Shown here one piece after another: positions 18,268 through 25,577 of a stretch of DNA of 64,000 nucleotides. Position 1 is the stretch's first letter. The number at the start of each line of letters is the position of its first letter. The notes beneath the pieces are model-generated. The model was not told where the DNA came from, ran no database searches, and was given only the letters and a program-made list of their open reading frames with translations. A program made the translations under genes and the position numbers. This stretch comes from CALBTQ01 sp036725605 (GTDB lineage: Bacteria; Lernaellota; Lernaellaia; Lernaellales; Lernaellaceae), in NCBI GenBank assembly GCA_036725605.1, contig DAIMDW010000025.1:38084-102083 (forward strand), in the 5' to 3' direction.

Positions 18268-19056
18268 TCAACGAGCAGGCAAATATTTCAGCGGATCGAC
18301 CGCCTGGGAGCCGATGCGCAACTCGAAGTGCAGCATCGGCTTTTCCGCGCGGCCCGATTGTCCGACCTCGGCGATTTTCTGTCCGCGTTTGACGCGCTGG
18401 TCCTTTTTCACCCACAACCGCTGGTTGAAGGCGTAGATGGAAACGAACCCGTTGTTGTGCTTGACGATCACCATGTTGCCGTAGCCCTTGAAGCGGCTGG
18501 AAGCCATGATGACCGTGCCCGCTTCGACGGCGTACACCGGCGTGCCGGCCGGGGCTTCGATTTCCAATCCGTGGTCGACCACGCCCGCTCGACGGTCGCC
18601 GAACTTGCGCACGACCTTGCCGCCCTGCACCGGCCAGATGAACTTGTTCTCGCCGTTTTCTTCGACGGGCGCGGTCGCGGGCGTCGGTTCCGGCGTCGGC
18701 TCGGGGCGCGCATTCATCTCCGGCGTGGGCTCGGGCCGTTCATCGGGTCTGGGGGGGGGCGTCGGCTTGGGCGTACGCTCGACGGGCTTGGGCGTCTTCG
18801 TCGGTTCGGGCGTGCGATAACGCCCGGTGGCGTCGCTGACGCGCTCTTCCGGGAAGCGGGGGATTTTCAGCTTTTCGCCGATCTGCAGGTTGTACGGATC
18901 GACGCCGGGATTGGCTTCCTGAATTTCCTGGACCGACACGCCGTACTCCTTGCTCAGGTCGTACATCGTGTCGCCGGATTCGATAACGTGATAATAGGCG
19001 CAGCCGGACAGCGCCAGGAGCATCAAGAGCAGCGCCGGTAAAATCGCATATCGCAA
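18268..19056 (-). CDS. NlpD-like lipoprotein: LysM plus degenerate LytM/M23 domain
   Basis: Starting at TTG 19056 (GGAGG six bases upstream), the 262-residue protein has a lipoprotein signal with lipobox LSGC (lipidated C19), a LysM domain (IESGDTMYDLSKEYGVSVQEI...LQIGEKLKIP, residues 24-70), a Pro/Thr/Glu-rich linker, and a LytM (M23) domain from about 143. The metal ligands look degraded: the first site reads HGLE rather than HxxxD and the last site MLH rather than HxH. E. coli NlpD/EnvC are likewise inactive and activate amidases, so this is probably an amidase activator on the outer membrane. The neighbours surE and pcm match the classical surE-pcm-nlpD cluster. Confidence 0.9.
   Translation of the reverse strand: MRYAILPALLLMLLALSGCAYYHVIESGDTMYDLSKEYGVSVQEIQEANPGVDPYNLQIGEKLKIPRFPEERVSDATGRYRTPEPTKTPKPVERTPKPTPPPRPDERPEPTPEMNARPEPTPEPTPATAPVEENGENKFIWPVQGGKVVRKFGDRRAGVVDHGLEIEAPAGTPVYAVEAGTVIMASSRFKGYGNMVIVKHNNGFVSIYAFNQRLWVKKDQRVKRGQKIAEVGQSGRAEKPMLHFELRIGSQAVDPLKYLPAR
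18751..18759 (-). repeat. Homopolymer tract of nine C (coding strand) inside the NlpD-like linker
   Basis: Nine consecutive G on the plus strand encode the TPPPRP part of the proline-rich linker. Such a tract is prone to slippage, and one base gained or lost would separate LysM from LytM. Confidence 0.8.
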
Positions 19057-19058
19057 GG

Positions 19059-19511
19059 TCAACCTCCGCACTTGCTGACGGCCAATTCCACAGCCCGCTC
19101 CGGCGAGTCGGCCGGGAAGACGCCTTCGATCTCCCACGAGCCCAGGCCGATCACCGGTTTGCCCATTTTCAAGCCGACCGCGATTTCCGACAGCGTGCCG
19201 TAGCCGCCGCTGACCGCGATCAGCGCATCGGCGCTGTGCGCCAGAATCACATTGCGCGCGTGGCCCATGTTGGTGACGATCTCCACGGCGACGTGCTCGT
19301 TCGCCGTGCGCCGCCGCGGACCGGGCACGACGCCGACGACCAGGCCGCCCGCTTCGTGCGCGCCGCGACTGGCCGCCGCCATCACGCCGCCCAGACCGCC
19401 GGTCAGCAACACCGCGCCGTGCCGGGCGATCGCCCGCCCGACCGCTTCGGCGCGCGCGGCGATTTGCGCATCGCAGTCGCCCGCACCGATCACGGCAAGC
19501 TGAATGGCCAA
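19059..19511 (-). CDS. LOG-like / TIGR00725-family nucleotide-binding protein
   Basis: The 150-residue protein shows a Rossmann-like fold with GAGDCD near 9, LLTGGLGGVMAAASRGA near 35, VVGVVPGP near 58 and SGGYGTLSEIAVGLKMGKPVIGLG near 100, the PGGxGT-type motif of the LOG/TIGR00725 group. True LOG enzymes release cytokinin bases from nucleotides and have PGGxGTxxE; here the leading proline is serine. The biochemical role in bacteria of this subgroup is uncertain. It is embedded between the YqaA-like gene and the NlpD-like gene, two bases before the latter. Confidence 0.8.
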   Translation of the reverse strand: MAIQLAVIGAGDCDAQIAARAEAVGRAIARHGAVLLTGGLGGVMAAASRGAHEAGGLVVGVVPGPRRRTANEHVAVEIVTNMGHARNVILAHSADALIAVSGGYGTLSEIAVGLKMGKPVIGLGSWEIEGVFPADSPERAVELAVSKCGG

Positions 19512-19523
19512 GCGCTCTCCCCG

Positions 19524-20255
19524 CTAAAAGACGAACTTGATGAGCACAAAGCCCACCACGAGCAAAATCATAAAGATTATCGTCAGCAAATTAAAGTACT
19601 TCTCAATGAAATTGCGGATCGGCTCGCCGAACAGGTAAATCAATCCGGCCACCAGGAAGAAGCGCGCGCTGCGCGAAATGGCCGACACGAGCACGAAAAT
19701 GGGCAAGCCCATTTTTTCCATCGACGCCAGGTAGCCGCGCGCCGCGTCGATCGCGTCCTGCGCGATCGAGCCCGATTGCAGCGCCGCGTCGAGGAAGCCG
19801 CCGATCATCTCTTTGTTGTTGGCAATCGCGTCGAAGGCGCCGGTGGTGATGGTAAACACCTTGTAGGGAATCGGCGTGAAGCCCGCCGCGCCCAGGAACC
19901 AGACGCCGTATTCGCTGTACTTGCCGGCCAGATTGAGCACCGCGCCCCAATAGCCGTAGGCGTTGATGATCGGCACGCCGATCGAATTCCACGCCAGGTA
20001 GCCGATGGTGTAGCCGACCACGCCGCCGATCACCGAGCCGACCGAGCACCACGCCGCATAGCGGAAGCTCTTTTTCGCCAGGCCCAGGCACAACACGATC
20101 AACAGCGCATCGGGCGGAATGGGAAAGAAGCTCGATTCGGCCAGCGCCAGAATGAACAGCGCCGGCACCGCATAGGGCGTTTCGGCCCAGTGCAACACCC
20201 AGTCGAGCAGTCGCTTCATCAACCCGCGTTTCTTGGCGACGGACGCTTCCGCCAT
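19524..20255 (-). CDS. YqaA/DedA-type (SNARE-associated) inner membrane protein
   Basis: The 243-residue protein has the DedA/VTT signature: AESSFFPIPPDALLIVLCLG near residue 36, GxxxGYxxGY (VVGYTIGYLAW), FTPIPYKVFTITTGAF and RSARFFLVAGLIYLFG, with several membrane segments. A hydrophilic insertion of about 40 residues (near 135-175) separates two hairpins. DedA proteins act in lipid-carrier recycling and envelope homeostasis. The start ATG overlaps the pcm stop (ATGA) and has GGGAGG upstream. Confidence 0.88.
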   Translation of the reverse strand: MAEASVAKKRGLMKRLLDWVLHWAETPYAVPALFILALAESSFFPIPPDALLIVLCLGLAKKSFRYAAWCSVGSVIGGVVGYTIGYLAWNSIGVPIINAYGYWGAVLNLAGKYSEYGVWFLGAAGFTPIPYKVFTITTGAFDAIANNKEMIGGFLDAALQSGSIAQDAIDAARGYLASMEKMGLPIFVLVSAISRSARFFLVAGLIYLFGEPIRNFIEKYFNLLTIIFMILLVVGFVLIKFVF

Positions 20256-20917
20256 CAATCCTCCCATCCGTAATGGCCGACCAGCGGCACGAAAACACAG
20301 CGACCGTAATCCTCTTTGACGATCCGGTTGCGCTCGCGAATGTAGCAGTACAGCGTCTGACTCTGGCGCGTGCCGATGGGGATCACCAGGCGTCCGCCGA
20401 TTTTCAATTGTTCCAGGTACGTCTTGGGCGCTTCGGGCGCGCCGGCGGTGACCACAATGGCGTCGAAGGGCGCTTCCTCGGTCCAGCCGTGCGTGCCGTC
20501 GCTGATGCGCACCAGCACGTTGTAGTAGTTCAGATCGGCCAGGCGCTTTTCCGCCGCGCGCCCCAGTTCGCGCACGCGCTCGACGGTAAAGACCTTGTCG
20601 GCCAGCTCGGCGAGAATCGCCGTCTGGTAGCCGCTGCCGGTGCCGATCTCCAGCACCTTTTCGTTCCCCTGCAGTTCCAGCGCCTGGCTCATGATCGCCA
20701 CCATGTACGGCTGGCTGATCGTCTGCCCCTTGCCGATGGGCAACGGACGATCGGCGTAGGCGTCCGACCACATGTCTTCGGGAATGAACCGCTCCCGCGG
20801 CACGGCGGCCATAACGTCGAGCACGCGTCGATCGGTAATGCCGCGCCGGCGCAACTGATGCTCGATCATGTTCGCCCGCTTGAGCGCCAGCCGTTCGGGA
20901 GTCGCCAGATTCACCAT
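20255..20917 (-). CDS. pcm: Protein-L-isoaspartate O-methyltransferase
   Basis: The 220-residue protein matches Pcm: RGITDRRVLDVMAAVPRERF near 25, PIGKGQTISQPYMVAIM near 60, the SAM motif VLEIGTGSGYQTAILAEL near 88, and VVTAGAPEAP near 154. It repairs isoaspartyl residues in damaged proteins. It starts within the last bases of surE, the usual surE-pcm coupling. Confidence 0.97.
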   Translation of the reverse strand: MVNLATPERLALKRANMIEHQLRRRGITDRRVLDVMAAVPRERFIPEDMWSDAYADRPLPIGKGQTISQPYMVAIMSQALELQGNEKVLEIGTGSGYQTAILAELADKVFTVERVRELGRAAEKRLADLNYYNVLVRISDGTHGWTEEAPFDAIVVTAGAPEAPKTYLEQLKIGGRLVIPIGTRQSQTLYCYIRERNRIVKEDYGRCVFVPLVGHYGWED

Positions 20918-21654
20918 TGCACCTTCTTCAAATGTTCAAGGTAGTCGCAGTTGGTCAGTTTGAAATGGATCGGCGTCACCGAGATGTAGCCGTCGCGCAC
21001 CGCGACCATGTCGCTGCCCTCGATGTCCACGAAGCCGCGCTCGAGCCCGGCGATCCAATAATATTTCTTGCCGCGCGGATCGACCTTCTCTTCGATCTCG
21101 TCGCCGTACAACCGGTTGCCCAGTCGCGTGGCGCGCACCCCTTTGATTCGGTCGGCGGGCAAATTGGGCACGTTGACGTTGAGCAGCGTGTCGGGCGGCA
21201 GATGATTTTCCAATACGACGCGCGCAACCTTCGGGGCGATCTCCACGGCGCCGGAAAACTCGAAATCGTGGAAGGCGTCCAGGCTGATGGCGAAGGACGG
21301 CACGCCGATCATCATCGCTTCGAGCGCGGCCATGACCGTGCCGCTGTAGGTGATGTCCTGCGCCATGTTCGCGCCGTGGTTGATGCCCGACGCGACCAGC
21401 GCCGGGCGTTCGTCGCGCAGCAGGCCGTTGAGCGCCAGGTGCACGCAATCGGAGGGCGTGCCGTCACAGGAGTACCAATTGGGCCGCACCTTTTTAAGGC
21501 GCAACGGACGATCGAGGGTGAGGCTGTGCGCCGCCGCGCTGCGGTTGCCGTCGGGCGCGACGACGATCACCTCGCCCAGGGCGCTCATCGCCTCGGCCAG
21601 GACGGTGATGCCCGTCGAATTGAAGCCGTCGTCATTGGTGACCAGAATGCGCAT
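20911..21654 (-). CDS. surE: 5'/3'-nucleotidase SurE
   Basis: The 247-residue protein has the SurE start MRILVTNDDGFNSTGI with metal ligands D8 and D9, APDGNRSAA near 34, the GTPSDCVHLAL region near 65 and SGINHGANMAQDITYSGTVMAALEA near 87. It dephosphorylates nucleoside monophosphates and is linked to stationary-phase survival. It is the first gene of the operon surE-pcm-yqaA-like-LOG-nlpD-like-apt-queE. Confidence 0.97.
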   Translation of the reverse strand: MRILVTNDDGFNSTGITVLAEAMSALGEVIVVAPDGNRSAAAHSLTLDRPLRLKKVRPNWYSCDGTPSDCVHLALNGLLRDERPALVASGINHGANMAQDITYSGTVMAALEAMMIGVPSFAISLDAFHDFEFSGAVEIAPKVARVVLENHLPPDTLLNVNVPNLPADRIKGVRATRLGNRLYGDEIEEKVDPRGKKYYWIAGLERGFVDIEGSDMVAVRDGYISVTPIHFKLTNCDYLEHLKKVQW

Positions 21655-21691
21655 AGATCTCCCGTTTCGCCGCGTTCACGGCCTGCGGGCG

Positions 21692-21720
21692 ATGGTACCG
21701 AAAAGCCCCGTATCTCACAA
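21692..21720 (-). promoter_or_regulatory. Sigma-70-type promoter of the surE operon
   Basis: On the minus strand TTGTGA (21720-21715) and TACCAT (21697-21692) have a 17-base spacer. The predicted start is near 21685, about 30 bases before the surE ATG. Confidence 0.6.
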
Positions 21721-21795
21721 GTCGAAAAATCAAAATGTAGGCGGCCGATGCGAATTTCTTCCCACATTTGGCGGTCGTTGTCCGACGAATCAAAC

Positions 21796-21824
21796 TTGTT
21801 CAACCTGCCGAACTTCGCTAGTAT
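21796..21824 (+). promoter_or_regulatory. Sigma-70-type promoter of the methyltransferase-fusion gene
   Basis: TTGTTC (21796-21801), a 17-base spacer and TAGTAT (21819-21824) predict a start near 21831, leaving a 23-base leader with a weak ribosome site. Confidence 0.5.
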
Positions 21825-21853
21825 TTGCCGATAATCACCAGCAAAGATCGCCG

Positions 21854-24604
21854 ATGACCAAACCCGACGAAAACAGTCTGCGCAAACGCATCCAGGCGCT
21901 CGGGCCCTACGCGCAGGACCTTTCCCTGCTCGGGCTGGAGGTGACCTCGTTCGTCGATCAGCCGCTGGATTCGGCGGTGATTCTCGATCTCGTGCGTCCT
22001 TACCTGCCGCAGGCCGGCGCGTGGTCGGCGCTGGACGTGGGTTGCAACGCGGGCCTGTTTTCGTTCCTGTGTCGTCGGCATGGCGCGGCGCGCGTGGTGG
22101 GCGTGGAGTTCGACGATCATTTTCTGCGTCAGGCGCGGGCGATGCGCGAGTTGTTGCAAGAGGACGTCGAGTTCGTGGCGCTGGACATGGAAACCGAAGC
22201 GCTGCCCGCCGGCGCGTTTTCCGTCGTGCTGGCGCTGGGATTGCTCTATCACCTGCACGATCCCTTCGGCGGCTTAAGCAGGCTGGCGGCGAAAACGGAC
22301 GATTGGCTGTTGATCGAAGCCGAGGTCGCCCGCGGGCAGGATCCGCGCGATTCGCTGGCGGTGACCGGCCGCTATCGCGACGACGATTCGAGCCATTGGC
22401 TGCCCGGCGTCGCGGCGATCGAGCAGACGCTGGCGCAATGCGGCCTGACCTGCGTGGAGGCGCGGCGCATCGACCGCGAGCGCTTCGGCGCGGCCGATTA
22501 CGCGACCGGGTTGTCCGAGGAAATGCTCCCCAAGGGCGAACGGTGGTTCTTCGCGGCCCAACGGCAGCACACGGAAAAGACGATCGCACCGCCGGAGTTT
22601 CATCCGCCGTTGCGCGAATGGTCCTTCGCCCATGACGAGCGCGAATTGCGGATCGAAGCGACGATCGCCGCGCCGCAACCGGGCCGGGCGCAATTGACGC
22701 TGCATCCGCTGGCGAACCCGAACACATGTCTGCCGCTGTGGTCCGGCGAATTGACGGCGGGGCGTCATATCTGGCGCGCGCCGGCGGCGATCGCGTGGGC
22801 GGACCGTAAGTATCGCCTCGTGCTGCAATGGGAAAACGACCGGGTGATTCTGCCGAAGTTTCGCGGCGCGACGCCCGCCGACGACGACATCGCCGGTCCT
22901 TTCGCGCAGCATGTTTCATGGGATGTGAGCGGCGTGGCGGACGACTCGCCGGCAAGCATCGGCGAATTGTGGCCGGTCGATGACCAGAGGCGACGCGCCG
23001 AACGATTTTCTTTTTACCGCACGTTGCGCCTGCGCACGCGCCTGAATTTTGTCGATGCGAACGCGGTGATCGCCACGTTCATCCTGCGGCGAGCCGATGA
23101 AATCGACGCGCTCTACAGCTTCCGCCGGGAAATCCGGCCGCCGCGCGGCGTGGGCGAAATCACGCTGCAACTCGACGCCGCGCTGCTGCCGCCGGGCGAA
23201 TACGTCGCCTACGCCAAAACCGCCGCCGCGGACGACAACGAAATCACGCGCGAGTATCTGCCGCTGACGTTTTCCGATCCGGCGCGGTTTTTCATCGACG
23301 ACGATCCGACCGACACCCCGGCGCGGCTGACGGAAAACGGTTCGGCGAAGCGAGAGCCCCTCGACGATTGGCCGACCGTCGCGCAAAAGATCGGCGAGCG
23401 TCTGCCGGAATTTTCCGAAAGGTTTTCCACGACGACGCCGACCGGCACACGCGCCCTGACCGACGCCCTGCTGTGTTGGGATGCGTTCAACGAGGCGGGA
23501 TTTCCGGCGACGGTACTGCGTCGCTTGACCGATCGCGCCGCCGACTTGTTGATTGTGGAATGCGCCGCCGCGCCCGAGTTGCGCGACGCGCGCGCGGTGC
23601 GGCAGTTGACGGCGAACTGCTGGTTGGCGGGCCACGAGGCGGTGGAAGAGACGCTGCAAAAACTCGATTTTCAAGTGCTCGCGCGCTACGCCTATCGCGG
23701 CGATGCCGGCGAGCGAACCGTGTTCGTCGCGTCGCGCGAAGCGTCATCCGCACCTATCGTAAAAAGGCCCCGGCCGTTGTTGCTGGTAGGCAAGCATTCA
23801 ATCCCCAAGGAGATCGTCGGCCGGCACGGCGAGGATCTGCACGTCCGGCTGCCGGTGCAGGCGCTGGAGGACATCGAGGCGCTCAGCGGCAAATTCATGC
23901 TGACCGACTGGGGCGGCTATTGCGTGTACACGCGTTTTCTGACGTTGGACATGGCGCAACTGCGTCGCCCGTCGCGCCTGGCGCTGTCCTTCCCCGCCGT
24001 GATGCTGCCGCCCGACGACTACATGCTGGAGATCAACTTCTATCATCACGATCGCCTGCTGCCCAATGCGCACCGCCGCTTCCCGGTGAAGCTGCGCGGC
24101 GACGAGCCGAACTTCGCCGGCTTGATTCGTCACGACTACCGCCTTAGTGAACCGGAGCGTATCGGCGAGAGCGACGCGACTTCCCTGCGCATCGAGGCCG
24201 TCGAATTGAGCGTGCCGGATCGTCCCGACCGACAATGGCCGGAGACGGACGATCCCCTCGCCGTGCGCGTCACGTTTTCGTTGAGCGAGACGACGCCCGC
24301 GCTGACGCTGCGTTGCCAGCTTCGCGATCAAACCAACTGGCTACTGCTGACCGGCTACAACAACCGGCGCGCCGGCGTTTCCTTGGGCGAACTGACGCCG
24401 GGGCGGTACGCGCTGACCTTCACCGTCGAGCGGCTGCGGCTGATCGCCCGCGATTATTTCCTGCAGGTGTCGGCGTGGACGTCGGACGAGCCGACCGCGC
24501 GTTGCCTGGACAAGCGCCTGACGCGTTTGAAGGTCGCCGGCAAGCCCGTGGCGGAATACGGCGTCTACGCGATGCATCCCGTCTGCGAATTTACGGATGA
24601 TTAA
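21854..24604 (+). CDS. Methyltransferase fused to beta-rich domains, last one Wzt C-terminal-like
   Basis: From ATG 21854 the protein is 916 residues; the frame is open further upstream but that part overlaps surE antisense and the promoter. Residues 40-200 are a class I methyltransferase resembling the CmoB/DUF1698 type (LDVGCNAGLFSFLCRRHGA near 61; VLALGLLYHLHDPF near 130). Residues about 230-480 are beta-rich. Residues about 520-635 look like a degraded second methyltransferase-type fold. The last 150 residues (IEAVELSVPDRPD...LRCQLRDQTNWLLLTGYNN...GRYALTFTV) resemble the O-antigen-binding Wzt C-terminal domain. I infer a surface-polysaccharide-modifying enzyme. There is no signal peptide. 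No glycan genes are adjacent. Confidence 0.7.
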   Translation: MTKPDENSLRKRIQALGPYAQDLSLLGLEVTSFVDQPLDSAVILDLVRPYLPQAGAWSALDVGCNAGLFSFLCRRHGAARVVGVEFDDHFLRQARAMRELLQEDVEFVALDMETEALPAGAFSVVLALGLLYHLHDPFGGLSRLAAKTDDWLLIEAEVARGQDPRDSLAVTGRYRDDDSSHWLPGVAAIEQTLAQCGLTCVEARRIDRERFGAADYATGLSEEMLPKGERWFFAAQRQHTEKTIAPPEFHPPLREWSFAHDERELRIEATIAAPQPGRAQLTLHPLANPNTCLPLWSGELTAGRHIWRAPAAIAWADRKYRLVLQWENDRVILPKFRGATPADDDIAGPFAQHVSWDVSGVADDSPASIGELWPVDDQRRRAERFSFYRTLRLRTRLNFVDANAVIATFILRRADEIDALYSFRREIRPPRGVGEITLQLDAALLPPGEYVAYAKTAAADDNEITREYLPLTFSDPARFFIDDDPTDTPARLTENGSAKREPLDDWPTVAQKIGERLPEFSERFSTTTPTGTRALTDALLCWDAFNEAGFPATVLRRLTDRAADLLIVECAAAPELRDARAVRQLTANCWLAGHEAVEETLQKLDFQVLARYAYRGDAGERTVFVASREASSAPIVKRPRPLLLVGKHSIPKEIVGRHGEDLHVRLPVQALEDIEALSGKFMLTDWGGYCVYTRFLTLDMAQLRRPSRLALSFPAVMLPPDDYMLEINFYHHDRLLPNAHRRFPVKLRGDEPNFAGLIRHDYRLSEPERIGESDATSLRIEAVELSVPDRPDRQWPETDDPLAVRVTFSLSETTPALTLRCQLRDQTNWLLLTGYNNRRAGVSLGELTPGRYALTFTVERLRLIARDYFLQVSAWTSDEPTARCLDKRLTRLKVAGKPVAEYGVYAMHPVCEFTDD

Positions 24605-24610
24605 AACGAA

Positions 24611-24634
24611 AGGGACCAAGTTTCCTTGGTCCCT
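24611..24634 (-). terminator. Terminator behind tRNA-Pro
   Basis: A perfect 10-bp stem (AGGGACCAAG, 24611-24620, with CTTGGTCCCT, 24625-24634) and 4-base loop is followed on the minus strand by TTCGTTTTAAT. It closes the infC-to-tRNA-Pro unit and lies seven bases after the stop of the convergent methyltransferase gene. Confidence 0.65.
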
Positions 24635-24636
24635 GT

Positions 24637-24710
24637 TCGGGGCGAAAGGATTTGAACCTTCGACCCCCTGAACCCCATTCAGGTGCGCTACCAGACTGCG
24701 CTACGCCCCG
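24637..24710 (-). tRNA. tRNA-Pro, anticodon GGG
   Basis: A 74-base cloverleaf on the minus strand has a perfect 7-bp acceptor stem (CGGGGCG with CGCCCCG), a D-arm with AGCGCAGTCTGGTAGCGC, an anticodon stem CCTGA/TCAGG around the loop ATGGGGT (anticodon GGG), and a T-arm containing GGTTCAAATCC. The CCA end is not encoded. It directly follows the MerR-type gene, as in many deltaproteobacteria. Confidence 0.95.
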
Positions 24711-24766
24711 GAACAAACAACGACCCTCCGCCGGTCCGCGACGAAGGGTCTCTCTTAATAGCGAAA

Positions 24767-25171
24767 TCAGTATTCGTTTTCAACCAGCTTTTTGAGTTCG
24801 AGCAAGTCTTTTTTGATCTTCTTCATGATCTCGAGGTATTCCTGCTCGGAGAAGGTCATCGCGAGTTGCTGACTCTTGCCGGTTTTCTTGCGGCTGCGCT
24901 CGGCGAGTATTTTCTTCGCGCCGGCGATAGTGAACTTATCGTCGTAGAGGAGTTTCTTGATCTCGAAGATCAGCTCGACTTCCTTGCGTTTATACAAACG
25001 TTGATTGGATCGGGTCTTTGAGGGTTTGACGATGTTGAATTCCGTCTCCCAGTAACGCAGGACGTACGGCTTCACACCGGTCAACTCGCTCACTTCGCCG
25101 ATCTTGAAGTAGAGCTTATTCGGGATCTGGCTGGAGTCCGCAATCGGCCTCGCCAAACCACCATCCTCCAA
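24767..25171 (-). CDS. MerR-family transcriptional regulator
   Basis: The 134-residue protein has an N-terminal MerR winged helix (YFKIGEVSELTGVKPYVLRYWETEF, residues 21-45; RLYKRKEVELIFEIKKLL) followed by a basic, lysine-rich coiled helix to the C-terminus. There is no cysteine metal site or effector domain, so the signal is unknown. This short MerR type is commonly found immediately after ihfA and pheT in deltaproteobacteria-like genomes, the same order seen here, with tRNA-Pro next. Confidence 0.9.
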   Translation of the reverse strand: MEDGGLARPIADSSQIPNKLYFKIGEVSELTGVKPYVLRYWETEFNIVKPSKTRSNQRLYKRKEVELIFEIKKLLYDDKFTIAGAKKILAERSRKKTGKSQQLAMTFSEQEYLEIMKKIKKDLLELKKLVENEY

Positions 25172-25188
25172 AAAAATTCAATACAAAC

Positions 25189-25470
25189 TTACTTCGGCTC
25201 TTTCAGAGCGTTCCGAAGCACCTGGCTCGGTTTAAACGTCAATACACGGCGCGCGGAAATCTCGATCTCTTCACCGGTTTGCGGATTGCGGCCGATGCGC
25301 GACCGCTTCTCACGAACGATGAAATTGCCGAAACCGGAAATTTTGATCTTCTCACCCTGTTCCAGGGTATCCTTGATGATGTCAAAAACCAGTTCGACGA
25401 TTCGCGCAGATTCTTTCTTCGAAAACCCCACTCGCTCATATATTGAATTGATCAAATCCGCCTTAGTCAT
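25189..25470 (-). CDS. ihfA: Integration host factor alpha / HU-family DNA-binding protein
   Basis: From ATG 25470 (GGAGG about ten bases upstream) the protein is 93 residues, the typical size. It begins MTKADLINSIYERVGFSKKES and contains KISGFGNFIVREKRSRIGRNPQTGEEI with the RNPQTG tip of the DNA-bending arm. An upstream in-frame GTG would add 15 residues not found in the family. Position directly after pheT supports the IHF-alpha assignment over HU. Confidence 0.95.
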   Translation of the reverse strand: MTKADLINSIYERVGFSKKESARIVELVFDIIKDTLEQGEKIKISGFGNFIVREKRSRIGRNPQTGEEIEISARRVLTFKPSQVLRNALKEPK

Positions 25471-25577
25471 GTGACCGGCCCCTCCTTCGAAAAAAACGCC
25501 TGTTACTTGTACCAAATAATCAGTTGCGAATCAAGCCTTTTTCTTTCCTAATCAATTGCTTGGCTTTATTCGTTCAA

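Noticed and set aside
24611..24710. tRNA-Pro as an integration site
   Set aside because: No integrase, direct repeat or foreign gene block lies beside it; the hairpin is a normal terminator.
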